From: Botryotinia globosa
Lineage: Eukaryota > Ascomycota > Leotiomycetes > Helotiales > Sclerotiniaceae
Reading direction: 5' to 3'
Length of the DNA: 64,000 nt
NCBI GenBank assembly: GCA_014898425.1
Contig: RCSZ01000013.1
Span: 310,001 to 374,000 of the forward strand
In this document: positions 12,479 to 24,734 of the stretch, piece by piece
How the letters are laid out: each line of letters starts with the position of its first letter
How positions within the stretch are numbered: position 1 is the stretch's first letter
Notes under the pieces: generated by a model
The model's input: only the letters and a program-made list of their open reading frames with translations
Told to the model about the DNA's origin: nothing
The model's database searches: none
Made by a program: the position numbers and the translations under genes

Positions 12479-13010
12479 ATTTCCTTATATTCTTAGAGAG
12501 CCTGAACAAAGCTATAAACAATACATAGTTGTGTCCGACCAACCATTTTTGTGGGTGGAGATTCAATCCACAAAAAAACTCAGGGATTAGCAAACCTCAT
12601 TTGCAGTCCTTCATCATGTTTCTTATCCCTTTCGCTGTTATTAATTCATTGGCCACACTGACCTTATTACGCGCTTTGGTTGTCTTTACCTCGGTATCTC
12701 AGCCTAAGAATAATCATGTGTATGGTCAGCTGTATCTCTACTTGCGAATAATAAACAGTCCTGCAGGCCAGGGGTTGTTTATCTGCACTCGCAAACTACA
12801 ATGTAACGTGGACGTGGCCGCACTTTACATCTTAAATATGTTTGCGATCTTTCTTTCATTGTGAATTCTATTATCCCATCATTCGAATTACTCTATCGTT
12901 TCAATTTACAGTTATCACATTATCTCCTAAAATTTTGTCGAGATTAGTTTCAATCACGCATTTCTTTTTGGAAGGCTGTCTGAATTACGATATCATCTCT
13001 TGCAGTAGAC
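12479..13010. other. Intergenic region before SesA-like gene
   Basis: No supported gene. A TTGCAG acceptor-like sequence six bases before the SesA ATG suggests a possible 5' UTR intron ending there; the donor was not identified. Confidence 0.35.
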
Positions 13011-13673
13011 ATGTCAGGCATTGGTGAAGCAAGCCTTGTCCTCGGTATAATCTCTTCGATAATTGCAATTATCGAGACCACCAAGCAAGTCTACGATGCT
13101 ATTGAGGATGAAGCCGGTCTCCCAAAAAACTTCAAGAAATCGGCGACGAAACTCCCGCTCATCTCCCAGCTTCTTGAAGATGCCGAAAGATATATCAACA
13201 CGGCAACGGATGACTCGATAAAGGCTGCGTTTACACCTACTTTAGAGGATTGTAAATTTCAGGCTATACAACTTCAGGAGTTGTTTGAAAAAGTCATGCC
13301 AAAAGGTAGTGACTCGAGATGGGATCGATATGTAAAAGCTGCTCGGACAATTGGAAAGAAAGGGCGCGTGGAGAGTTTGGTTGGGGGGATTTTGGACGAC
13401 CTGCAACTCTTGGCAACTCGCTTTCCACAAGTGTTAACATCAAGAGGAAAAGAAAAGTTGGGAAATGCAATTGAGGAGGTTGCTAATATGGAGCCTTCTT
13501 TACCTGATGGTTTCGAGCAGATGCCTGCATACGCACACTATGGAAGTGGTGCCCAAAATAACAATACTGGTGCTGGAACTCAGAACAACAACAATAGTAC
13601 GGGCAACCAGAACATCGGTCCAGGCCAACAGTTCATTGGTACCAATCACATCAGTACGCCTCCCAATGCGTAG
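13011..13673 (+). CDS. SesA-type (NACHT/NTPase N-terminal domain) protein with Gly/Asn/Gln-rich prion-like tail
   Basis: Single-exon protein of 220 aa. Residues 1-165 match the look of the SesA domain (N-terminal domain on fungal NACHT and P-loop NTPases): a hydrophobic first helix (LVLGIISSIIAIIE), then KQVYDAIEDEAGLPKNFK, amphipathic helices with spaced Cys, and a conserved-looking segment with RYVKAARTIGKKGRVESL. Residues 177-214 are a repeated Gly/Asn/Gln tail (GSGAQNNNT, GAGTQNNNN, GNQNIG, GQQFIG) resembling the amyloid-forming signalling motifs, such as the sigma motif, that pair a stand-alone SesA effector with an NLR receptor in incompatibility and cell-death systems. No NTPase domain follows, so this would be the effector half. 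No matching receptor lies in the window. It sits just before an AT-rich repeat block. Domain assignment is from recall; the tail function is inferred. Confidence 0.8.
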   Translation: MSGIGEASLVLGIISSIIAIIETTKQVYDAIEDEAGLPKNFKKSATKLPLISQLLEDAERYINTATDDSIKAAFTPTLEDCKFQAIQLQELFEKVMPKGSDSRWDRYVKAARTIGKKGRVESLVGGILDDLQLLATRFPQVLTSRGKEKLGNAIEEVANMEPSLPDGFEQMPAYAHYGSGAQNNNTGAGTQNNNNSTGNQNIGPGQQFIGTNHISTPPNA

Positions 13674-13901
13674 TTATAGCATAAATGATTCTATAGTTCA
13701 TAAACGTTGTTAGATTTATAAATAATAATTAAAATAAATCCTATTTTTAACCAAAAATTCTGAATATCTATTCAATCTTTTTTTTACACTTATAAGTCAA
13801 GTCGACCACCCTACTCCACCCCTCTTTTGGACCACCCTTTTACATCAAAAATCACTTTTTGATTTATCAATATCTTTATTAATACTAAATATAATCTAAT
13901 A

Positions 13902-14498
13902 AAAATTTAAATGTATATAATTCGAATTATTTTAAATCTGTTTTCAAATTTTCAGATTTTTAGGATTTTTCTGAATCGATTTCTAAAGCTTCAAAATATC
14001 AATTTCAATTTATATACAAATTACATACAAATTTAAAATTTTATAAAATCTATAATAACTTTTTAAAAAAATAACTAAAAATAAATTATAAAATTTAATT
14101 ATAAATTTATAAAACATTTAATTTGCAAGATTTCAAAAAAATAAAAATTCTTTATAAATAAATATTTAAAAAGATACTCTCAAAATTGCAGGGATTATTT
14201 ATATTACTCTTAACTCACTATATATTATATCTTTACATTTATTCATTTTTTTGAATTTTTTTTTTTGAATTTCTATATAGATTTAGATTTGAATTTTTCA
14301 AAAAGATATATAATTTTCTTTTAATAATTGTTGTTAAAAATTTATCAAAGATTTTATAAAATTTTAAATTTATATGTGATTTGTATGTGAATTGAAAATC
14401 GATATTTTGAAGATTTAGAAATCGATCTAAAAAAATCCTAAAAATCTAAAAATTCTAATATAGATTCAAAATAATTCGAATTATATAGATTTAAAATC
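13902..14498. mobile_element. Imperfect ~150-bp inverted repeat pair (degraded MITE/DNA-transposon-like)
   Basis: The left arm 13902-14050 is the reverse complement of 14350-14498 with scattered, mostly transition-type differences; shared blocks include ATAATTCGAATTAT and AGAAATCGAT. The spacer is about 300 bp, also AT-rich. This suits long terminal inverted repeats of a short non-autonomous element, or a foldback element, after RIP. No transposase remains. Confidence 0.6.
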
Positions 14499-14690
14499 GT
14501 TTTCAATATTTAATCTTTTATTATTCTAATATTTCAATAATAAATTTAAATTCTAATTTTTGAGATAATTTAAAAAGAGTTATATTAATCGATTCCTTGA
14601 ATTCTAATTAATAAGATTATCTTTTTTCTTTTTATTTTATTAATTCTTTTAAGATTGTATATTGAATTGAATAGTTTTTTTTATATAAAT
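14492..14690 (+). repeat. Diverged dispersed repeat, copy 2 (partial)
   Basis: Aligns with the 5' two thirds of copy 1 at 1820-2020, including TTTCAATATTTAATCTTTTA. It begins within the right arm of the inverted-repeat structure, so one element may be nested in or joined to another. Confidence 0.6.
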
Positions 14691-14839
14691 TGAGGATTAA
14701 TTAATAATTAAATCTAATCTTTAAAAGATTAATAAAATAAGTTGAAGATTGATTCACAATAATTAAATCTAATTTTTAAAGTATTAATAAAAAATATTTT
14801 GAAAATTAGAATTTATTAAAGTAGAATTAAATATAAAAT

Positions 14840-15045
14840 TTCATTTTAGAATTAATTCAAAAATAATTATATCAATCAATTCCTTAAATTCTAATTAATA
14901 ATAAAATCTCTTTTCTTTTTATTTTATCAATTTCTTTAAAGCTATATACTGAATTGAAAGTTTTATTTTAATATTCACACACTTCTAAATTCTAAATATG
15001 GTTTTAGTTCAGGCAAAAATCTATTTTTGGGGTTTTGACCAAATG
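14840..15045 (+). repeat. Diverged dispersed repeat, copy 3 (partial)
   Basis: Aligns with the 3' part of copy 1 (about 1870-2085), ending with the same CTATTTTTGGGGTTT block followed by a CCAAATG. The differences are mostly transitions. Confidence 0.6.
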
Positions 15046-18000
15046 CGCTCGATAGATTTACTAATCGGAGCATTTTCACGTCAATTTTACTCTACTTTCA
15101 AACCTCCAATCATGGATTGGTAGAAGAATTTGATTTTCCGCTATTCTATTACATTTAGCTTTTAAGATCAATTGCTTTTGTTACTTTGATTGATTTTTAA
15201 TTAATTTTTGAACGAGAGAGTTGAGTTGAGGTTTTTAACAATATTTTTTGAGCAAGGTGAATATTTTCGCGATGGGAAATGGTTTTTCCGTTCCGAATGC
15301 ACGTGCATAGTCAATTATGGATCTAGCGGATAACCTTAGTCATGTGATTGGTAGAATAAGCATTTGGTGTAGAAAGCAAATCTTTAAACCTTTTATTAGC
15401 ATCTTCCAATGTCCCAAATTGATTTCACAAATCGAAGGTTTTAACTATTACAGTTCGGATTGAATAGTCCGCTCTCTTAGTGCTCTAACTTGGATTGATA
15501 TCGAGTGCTCAGGAAGATTCCAGCTTGGTGCGCGATTGATTCATGTGGAGGTAGCTTCGGGATAACTTCTGTATTTCTCACGACCGCTTCATTGCTTCTT
15601 GGATTCTTTTTGGTTTTTTGATGTGTTTTTGAGCCTGCGAGAATGTTCTTCTAACAAGTTTTTGTGGAAAGTTGGTATATGGTGTAGTGTTTCTTTGCTA
15701 GGTCAAATCACGTGCTTGAATAACAATGTCATCGCATATATTTGTTGTACTGATGCTATACAGTTTTGAGGTCTCAAAGAGGAGTTTATGAGGGCTTTCG
15801 ATCTTATCTCTGCACTTCTGGGCATAGTGGCTCTGAGATCATGTGTGTAGTTGCACGTGCATAATATACGGCATCAATATCGTATAATCATATTGTCTCA
15901 TATATTGTGCTGATGTTGTGTAATCAAAATAGTCCCACGAGTTATAAGGTTATCGATGTTTTACAACTGTTGAGACATCTCGAGCGGGAGATGGAGGGGC
16001 TCACGAGTGGTTTCCCCTTTACGCAAACCCTCTCATGTACAAAGGCTGTAAGACAACATATACGACGCACATAATCACACTTTGGTAAAGCTTCAACAAT
16101 GCTGTTTTTCTCTGCATCAAGTTGTGTGTTTACGCGATGGGAAAGTCGTCTGTTTAAACTTCTCTGAACTTATTGAATATACAACTCTTTTGGGCCCCTC
16201 CACCTATATCCCTCCAAGTCTCCTTAATTTTTGTAAGATTGAACTTGGGATACCTTATCATTTCTTCAACCTCAGATGATTACTTTTTTAACTTCACAAT
16301 CACGTCCGATTAGAAGTGATCTGGAAGGAAAATTTGCAACTGAATGAAGTTGGTCAAAGCGAATCATAACCCTATTCGTTGAATCAATATTAATGAACTC
16401 ATTTATGTCTATGGTAAAGTATTTGCCTTGATCTTCTGAGAAAACTGTTCGAGGCCGGATATTCTGTTACGACAGCACAATCAGTTCTCCATCCAGAAAC
16501 CAAAGTGGCCATGGTCGATGAGTTCATCATCCGCCATGTTTGACGGCCTATGCTTTCTCTTGGGTAAGGTGAGATTGTAGCAATCCACGGGATGGCTGTC
16601 GACGATTTGTAGACAGTGACAGATGTTCCCCTAGCAAGACTCAACTCACATCCCAGGCCTCGCCTAACCTTTCGATATCGATTATTCATGAGTTCGCTAG
16701 AATTCGAATTGGGTCGGACGATTTGGAGTTGCAATTCAATAAACTAGTCTTGATGTGGTGGTACCAGATCCAGTGAAACCCCAAACAATTGTCTAGATAT
16801 TTTGGGGAGGTTTGAAAATTTAAAATGTTGATCTGTCGAGTATGCAGAATTAAACTCCACGGCCGATGACAGTGATCGCACACATTGCGGGGTATATCGG
16901 GATGTCCACAAATCTGAGCGAAGCATAAGCCGAGAAGACATAGGCGAATAAACTTTGGGGACAAAGAAAAAGAACGCTGGCTCATGACGAGAGGAATGCT
17001 TTCGGAAGGTGTCAAAGTTTACTAGAATCTTCAATCGATTGAATCATAAATCCGAAAAGACTAAAATATTTTCCATCTTTTGATTGTCTTGCATCTTATC
17101 AAAAAGTATAATTTACATTGGATTTGACGAAACAATCGGATTATTGGAAGTATCAAGAGGTGGTCAAACATGGCCGCGCTTGTTTTCCTGAGTGAAGGAG
17201 GTGAAGAAAGCAACATAAGCGAATGTATCATTAAAAGGGGAGAATTTCAGCTAGTGCGATAACAACCTCACAATCACATTTCCAATCCCCAAAATAGCTG
17301 GAAAAGCCGTATAACTTCACAGTATATTTAGTCTATTAAATACACTCAGCATACGACCAACCTTAATGTTTCAAAGCAAAACAATGCTCTATCCCCCGCA
17401 TTTGCTTTAAGATATCGTACTTGATACACGTGGCCAAATAACCTTTTTTATGTTTCGGCCTCGGAATTTTCCTTCAAAAAACATGCTTTTGCACCGCACC
17501 TGTCAATGCAACGGCGTCATCACCTTATCTTATCTATGATGGCTAACTACAGGCTTGGCAAAGATATTGCGAATACCCCGCGCCCATGTTCATCATTAGT
17601 CAAACTCTCTTTGTATTGCGCCATATTTTGATAGTTATTTCGCCATGTCTTACTTGCGCGAATTAAGTTTTCCAACACATGGAAATAGAGAAACGAATGC
17701 CTACCATCTCCCAGTCTGAATATCGATGGAAAGCTCCGTATCGATTTCAGTTGGACGAACGGAAGTAGGGAGACCCGAATGTCACTAAATTGGTAGTTAG
17801 TTGAAAGGGCTGATACTATCCGGTAGATAAAAGTGGATACAAAAACGAGTCCGTGGGAAATAGAGTTTGCGGGGGTCCGTGGGGCTGGCTGATTCCCCAT
17901 GTTCTTAGTACGTTGTGCGGTACGTACTTTTAGTTCTTTTTACGTGCTGCAGCTAGTATTTACCGGCACATGTTCCAATTCATGTGCATTTGTGGTGTGA

Positions 18001-18580
18001 TAGTAGAGAAAAGATAACGGCATGAAAGTCTCACCCACGCCAAGGAAGTATAATCGATGGTATCTTTTCCCTTCCAGATAGCAAGACAGACAATCTTAGG
18101 TTAGGCTAAACAAGGCAGTGGTAATTTAGGAGTTTCGAATTTCAAGAATCATATGAATGAGTTGTTTTTGGAATGTGGACGAAAAGGATAATCTTGTCAT
18201 TTTTCGTGAGAAATTCTATCGACATGTAGATGGAGCTCAAAAGACAAGAAGATATTTGTTGCAAGATGAAGTTCAAAAAAGAAGAGGATATTTATTGCAC
18301 CAAGATCATCTCAATAATTCGCTTCAGTATAAGAACAGGTTTGAAGGAAAATCTCAAATTTATTTCATTCATAATACAATCCAAATGTTTATTCCGTCCC
18401 GAGTTCCACCAAACGTAATGCCGATATACAGTACAAGTTCTTTATATAATACAATATGTGAGCTAAGTAAACTCGTAAATCGTCGTCGTCAAAAAGCGGG
18501 CGCTACCCAGGTATCAAATATATCGCCATATACAACAGTCCAAACAGAAGCTTATTATCCACTGTCGAAGTTGATATGCC
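15046..18580. other. Gene-poor stretch, no supported gene
   Basis: Composition is near normal but no ORF carries a recognisable domain or joins to another by sensible splice sites. ORFs of about 100-120 codons at 16399-17034 and 17547-17900 (minus) look random. Old intergenic or decayed repeat sequence is likely. Confidence 0.5.
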
Positions 18581-19129
18581 TTAGCGTCCCTCGGAGTTGA
18601 TAATATCCTTTCCTTGTTCATCCTTCTTGCGATAGAATAAACTCAAGACACTTCCTCTTCTCTCCCTCTCAGACCCCTCGGACTTTCTACTTGATACTCT
18701 CACTAGGAGATCATCAGGTTCCTCATCATTCGAGTCTGACCATAGGCTTAAAACAGATCCTTTTCGTGGTTGTGATGAACTGCCGCTGCGACCATGTTTG
18801 GCTTCGTGGTGAGTGCCCATGAAAGCAGAGTTGCTGATGTTTCCGAACGCAGTAGAACGTCGTCTCTCACGTGTTGCCCAACTGTCTCGCTCGTGGGTTG
18901 TAGTCTTCCAGTCTTGTGCAAAATCATCGAAAGGAGAGTCTAGGTGTGAGGAGGAACTTGTGCTTGTATTGGTTTTCTCTAGATGGTGGGTTAGTCTCTG
19001 TATTGACAATCGTCATGAAAGTGTTGAGCAAGGGAATAACATACTAAGTGGTGACCCGATGGCCTGTTCTGCGAATGGATCTGCGAAAAGAGCGTTTTGC
19101 TCGCCGACGGTCTGAAGTCTGGAGTCCAT
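18581..19129 (-). CDS. Small unrecognised protein with RRGS-type repeated motifs
   Basis: Two exons, 19129-19045 and 18978-18581, with a 66-bp intron (donor GTATGT, branch GACTAAC, acceptor CTAG) give 160 aa. The downstream ORF alone would place the start too far 3'. The protein is polar and probably disordered. It has the paired motif RKGSVLSLW (about 100-108) and RRGSVLSLF near the C-terminus, plus RRRST, all resembling basophilic (PKA-like) phosphorylation sites, and ends with a KKDEQGKDIINSEGR segment. Similar RRGS-L-S-L tails occur, as far as I recall, in uncharacterised fungal proteins. No function can be assigned. It is isolated, with gene-poor flanks on both sides. Confidence 0.7.
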
Positions 19130-22100
19130 GATGGCTAGGTGTGTATGATTGATTGATTGTTGTATGATACGCGTTTGTGTGCGTAATGAATTTGTTTGAG
19201 TATCAAAGTTGTGTGTGATTGTGTATTGTTTGATGGTATGAATGATAATCTAAATTTATAAATCGAGGGTACAAGCTTCCTTATATACTTGCTTGTGAGA
19301 TACTCACTGACTCCCGAGGGGGCTGAGTTCATGTCATTAGATTTGATTATCATGTCTCAACGCGAGACCTTGTCCCAACAAGGTCTAGACGTCATACTGC
19401 CTAAATTCTTGAGTCGACGCAGACGCCCGGGCTTGATGATCGACAGAACAATCATTGTGTGAACCTATCAAGATGACTACTGTGCTCTTCGCCTCCAGGT
19501 AACGAGTCCTGTTGGTCAAACCTGTGCTTAAGGTTGTACAATCACGAAGCGAGACGGATAGATAACGACCAACATTCACTTGGCTCTACATCATGCTGCA
19601 TTGAGTAAGCATAATTTCCCCAGATTGTGATGCTTGGCGAATCCCCTCATAATTGGCATTCAGAGTGACGAGCCGAAATCTTTATCAGCAGTAAGCCGTA
19701 AGAAGGAAAGATCGTTGTTGATCAGTCTGTGATAAGCAATGTAATCGACACAACCCCCGCGTTTTGTGAATTTGCCTGCTCTTGGCACGCTTGCTCTCAA
19801 ATCGATAAAGTTTCCCATCATCGATATTGGGGAATTCAATTGATATCTAGCATCCCGTGTTGTCAATCGAGCTAGGCATTAGTATTAGGTAAAGCCACAC
19901 TGATATAAATGCTTGACTTTAGTCACTCGAGTCATAATAGGATAGAAATCTCCTAAAGTCACGGTACCAATGTCAGAGATCTTTCACATTGCGGTGAGCA
20001 TGGCAAATGAGATTGGCTGGCAAGCGTCCGAGCCAATATGATGACCAGATACACCGTTAATTTGCGAGAACCATATCAAAGCTTTTTGTGTCAGTGCCTG
20101 GGATTATTGGAAGGGTTGTGGGAGAAGTTGTTGTTATGCATTAGTCGAATTTGCCACCAAGAACAGATCAGTTAGGAGGCTCGAGTGGCCAAAGGATCCG
20201 CGCATCAGTCTCCACATGAGCATCATGACTACCGAATCTCCAAGCACTCCAAGCACCCCAAGCACCCCACAGCACAGACCCCTAAAATGTATAAAAAATG
20301 GGACACAGCGTTGACTTCAATGCATCCCCTTAAGTGCCAACGAATCCTATTGACCAACCAAATCGTTAGGATTTCTAGAAGTTAATCAGACATCCCACGT
20401 TTGTTCTTTAATGTAAAACCCAATCAATGTCGTTCCGATTTCAAAATATGAGTGTGGTAATATATACCAACTCTAAATCTTCATTCTCCTTTCGATTCTC
20501 TAAAATCTAAATCCAGAATCAAGATTCCCGCTTCATAAATAATGCGACTTGAATTTCTAACCAACTAGGCTTTATTAGGTACCTATTCAAGGTGTATTGC
20601 ACGGACCACATCGGTGCCCATAGTTGGCACCTCGGCACTTAAGGAGAGATGATGATTTTCACGAGAAACAAAACCCCTGAAGTGACCGGACAGGAGGACA
20701 CTCGATTCATTCACTTGAATGCGCTGAACTTCAGTAGAAGTGGAGCGAGGTCAATCTTACACCAATCCTTTGCTCAGAAGATTTCAGAGTATTCCTTCCA
20801 CAGCCTTTTCCTGACGTGAACTTGCTCAGGGCAAAGCACGCCAAACCAGCGCTTCTTTCTCATGTGTTGTAAACTCTTGCATCTGTTCGCACATTTTGAT
20901 TTTATTAGCAGCAAGTTGAGATTTGCTTTCTCTGAATAGCCTTATGCGATACCGATTAACTTTGGTTAGCTGTTCTCTTGGTGCGGGGTAATCTTGAGAC
21001 CACAATTCAAGTGATGTTGTGTAGTCAGGTAGTTTTATCCATCCCGATAAGGCGAGACACTTCAATAGAGACCGAATCGCTCGTGATAAGTAAGCGTTAG
21101 CCCCAAAAGCTAACCTTTCAACTGAGCTATGTGCCCTGTTGTAAATGTTCCGCTTTCTTATCTGAAGTAAAAATTCAAGATCCGTTAGTGAGTGTGTGGA
21201 CTGACGGGGATGCATCTCAGCTTTCAAAAGTCATAGTAAATCTATTTTTCTATTTTCGAATACCAAAATCATTGTTTTGATTGTTCAAGTTATAATAAAT
21301 CATAATATCAAATCCCAAAGTATTGAAACTAACACTTCAAGAGATATTGCCAAGTCACTTCTGGAAGTCTCCCATCAGTTCGTGCACGCACTAGTAGTCT
21401 TCCAGATTCATTCTATTTTGGAGAAGAGAAGCTACTATAGACCCAGTTATTATTCAGTAAGCTCAACATCTCAGGTAATGTACAAAGTAAAGTAACAGCA
21501 ACAATTTAACGGCATGAAGTCTAGAGAACTTACCAACCACAGAAACCTATTGTCAATTTTCGGAGACGAAACAGCTGATCGAGATCTTCCATTCATCCCC
21601 ACTAACCATATTGACAGGTAACGAATATCCTTGGCGCGAAAGTTGCAGCCCGGTGCCAAGTATTTACACTTTAGTCGGAGTTTAAGTATCTTGGAAAGTT
21701 GACTTCAGTAAATTCTAATCGTGTTTAAACAAATACTCACAAGACTTTCCATCTTATGGTCTTCAAACAAGCAACCGGGAGTGGAATCAGCCGGAATTTA
21801 GGCAGAAAGCCAATTTTACTACATCGTATGATACAAGGTCAAATCGCGTCTAAACATCGACCCAAGTGATCAATCTTGTAATCAAGAACGACAAGAACGA
21901 CCAGCCTCATATATAAAGTCAATGCGACGGGTTTCATTGACCATCTATCTTGTTTTTTCTACCTCATAGGGTGAGGGGTTAGAGAAGTGGTATTGTTGAG
22001 GAGTATGTTGATATCGCTATGGCTTCATGTAAGTGCCTACCTATAGAGACTAAACGAAACTACTACTTCAAGCGGGCTAAAGCCGCAAGGGCCTATCGTA

Positions 22101-22362
22101 TACTCCTTAAGAACACCTGGGAAATCATAAGCGACAAGCGTCTTGCTACCGACCAGTCACAAGTTGTGTTAGTTTTAAGATGAAATCCAAGAGGAGATAC
22201 TGCTGACACAGAGGATGATGGTGAAACAGCGAGAACATGACATGGCCGTATATTCTGAGTGGAAATTACATGCGAAACCAGCGACGACGGCCCCAAAGTT
22301 AGATCAGAGCTGTAGCTTGGCGTCGTCACTCTATTTATTTTGACAGGAGAGCAGAAAGTGTT

Positions 22363-22386
22363 GGAAGGAAGGAAGGAAGGAAGGAA
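22363..22386. repeat. (GGAA)n microsatellite
   Basis: Six perfect GGAA units in a row. Simple tandem repeat in non-coding DNA. Confidence 0.9.
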
Positions 22387-24684
22387 GATAATCGAGGAAA
22401 GTATTTCTATAGAAAGACTGGGAATGTTCCATCTGGGAAGTTAACTCGATGTCTAAGTTTAAGATTCATGGAGGAGCTGAACAAAATATCGAAATCCTAC
22501 ACTTGGTACTCTCTTCGGGCAGCTGAAGAGTCAACATGGCTATTTCGAATCATTTTAAATCACTTTAACATTGTCTGCGTCAGAATGTTCGTAAGAAGCA
22601 AGAGCTTTCACAATATCGTAAAGTGTGCCAAGTATGCCCCCCTTCATCTGAGCGAACATTGTTGTAAAGCACGTTTGAGGCATAATGCCAATGAACATCT
22701 TTGGGCCCAGGTCGAATATTCTCGGCAATGATTGAATGTTTGTGGATGAGAGAGTGAATTGAGACAGTGGTGCAAGCACTGCATTAGCACCTGACTCGTT
22801 CTGGTGGTTTATTCGCATCCATGAGAGAGCGCAATGCCCTATTGGAGATGATCTGTAAGCATGTCAAACAATCTTGCAAGCAGTGTCTTCATAACGAACT
22901 GGATCATGATTTCTGGAGCATATCGCACAGATTAGAGCGTTGATACATGTACATTAGGACCATTTGGGACCATTGGCAAGATGCTACAAGAGGTATGTTG
23001 CGTACTGCGTTTATGCCATATCGGAACACACTATCTATCCCTAAACTGGACCTTTTCAACAACGACGACATGAATGAGGATTTTCAAGAGTGAGAGGGGT
23101 CATATGAAAAGCTGATCATATCAGAGTTCCTATATCAAATAATCAAGTTGCAAAATTTTCCGAGCCCTCGCTTAGCCCCCTTTCGTTAGTCCTAGTTTTG
23201 CGCACTAGGTTCCTCTACTACGCAGAGACATCATCAAAAATGAGCTATGCAAACTAGAAATGATTTACAAAAAAAGATGTACAACTACTATCAGTTTTCC
23301 TGAAGTCAAGCAATCCGCTGAAGAGCACGATCTGGTGGTTGAGCTCCTGCTACATTAAAACGTATATGACTCTGAGCGGGATGACTAGACGGAGATCCCA
23401 TTAACATGGTCTACTTAAAAATCTGTATATTAAACTTAGAAACCAATAAAGTAGCTGCTATGACTATGTACTGCTTTGTACAGTGTTAATTTGGGCATAT
23501 CGATTATCGAATGCCCACCGCCTGATTCGAAGTTGACGAGTTAGCTATCTGGATGGATTATGATATGTTCAGCGAAGAGGAGAGAAAGAAGGTTCTCATG
23601 AGAGCATGCCAAAAGTAAAAAATTCACTCGGGCGCGCGGCCATTACGAACTTGCGGGTTTGGGTAAGATTGCCAGATTTATTCATCTCATCCTGATACTT
23701 GATGTGTCTCCCGGTACAGAACTCCGTAGCTGGGTGTACTGCAATAGACTAAGCCACTTCTCTATAATGGGCTAACACTGAAGGGGCTTGTAGAAGTTAT
23801 CCTGATTGTAGAGTAAAGCCGTCTATAGTGTTAGACTCTTTGACAATTGGCATAAAAATAACACTACGCGAAGAAGTAGTGTCTCTGTAAAGACAGACTG
23901 GGGGAGAGGTAGTACCACTACTTTTCTACTGATAATGTGTGAGCCTGTCTTCGAATTGATCAACATTCGATTCATACTCTTGCGGATATGCTTAGCCATT
24001 CGTCGTAGGTATAGAATGCAACCCAGGAACCACAAATGCGCGTGGTAATATTCGTGTGATTACCTATTCCTGGCAGACAATTGCTCAGTTCCAGGAGTAG
24101 GTATATCGTGCATGACTGCTACTAAAATCGCCGTCTACGAACTGTCAACACCCCACCTTAGACAAGTGGTTCAATCTCAGAGAAGCATTATCCGTAGAGG
24201 AATTGACGTCGCCAACTCGAGGAGAGCCAAAAAAGACAGTTTGTATGTTTCGCTATCTTGAGATGAAATATACGGGGTTTGTAAACAGGTAGACTTTGTC
24301 AAGACGGGATGCGTTTTTAAAATATCAAGCTCATTAGTCACTTTCTAAGACATATCGTTAGTCGCAAGTGTGTAACGACAATGAGTACCAGGTAATTTGG
24401 CCCAGGCTTGAAAGTACACGTTGAAGAGGCTAAACTGAAGAGTATTGAAAAAGAAAGGGAATCGGATCTCAGAGAATCTCGGGGTTTTCAAGGTGGAAAA
24501 ACTAGAAGCACGATAGCACTTAACGAACGAGGAAACAGGAGACCTGGGGTACTGAGCATATTGAGAATATTGCTCCGCCAACTACCAAATATATTGTTCG
24601 ATTGCCGGGCAGCTCGATGTTTATAACAATTCATTAGAAATTGAATGATGAGAAGATATAAATTGCTATCAAACAATTGAAAAA

Positions 24685-24734
24685 TGAGGTTGTTAAAGAT
24701 TTTGAAAGTTGAGGTTGTTAAAGATTTTGAAAGT
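24685..24734. repeat. 25-bp perfect tandem duplication
   Basis: Two identical adjacent units, 24685-24709 and 24710-24734, starting TGAGGTTGTTAAAGATT. Non-coding; about 500 bp downstream of the ABC transporter stop on its minus-strand side. Confidence 0.85.

Larger units (their letters stand above)
13674..15050. repeat. AT-rich, gene-free block (RIP-like), internal
   Basis: Very AT-rich except for a short normal patch near 13800-13850. It contains no ORF of note, holds the inverted-repeat structure 13902-14498 and two copies of the dispersed repeat, and returns to ordinary composition near 15050. It separates the SesA gene from the gene-poor stretch downstream. Confidence 0.75.

Noticed and set aside
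16399..17900. Minus-strand ORFs of 96-117 codons at 16399-17034 and 17547-17900
   Set aside because: They overlap in different frames, lack motifs and do not connect by splicing; random ORFs are expected at this length.
20826..21227. 133-codon minus-strand ORF as a gene
   Set aside because: No domain, no plausible splice partners and no conserved motif; left as part of a gene-poor stretch.
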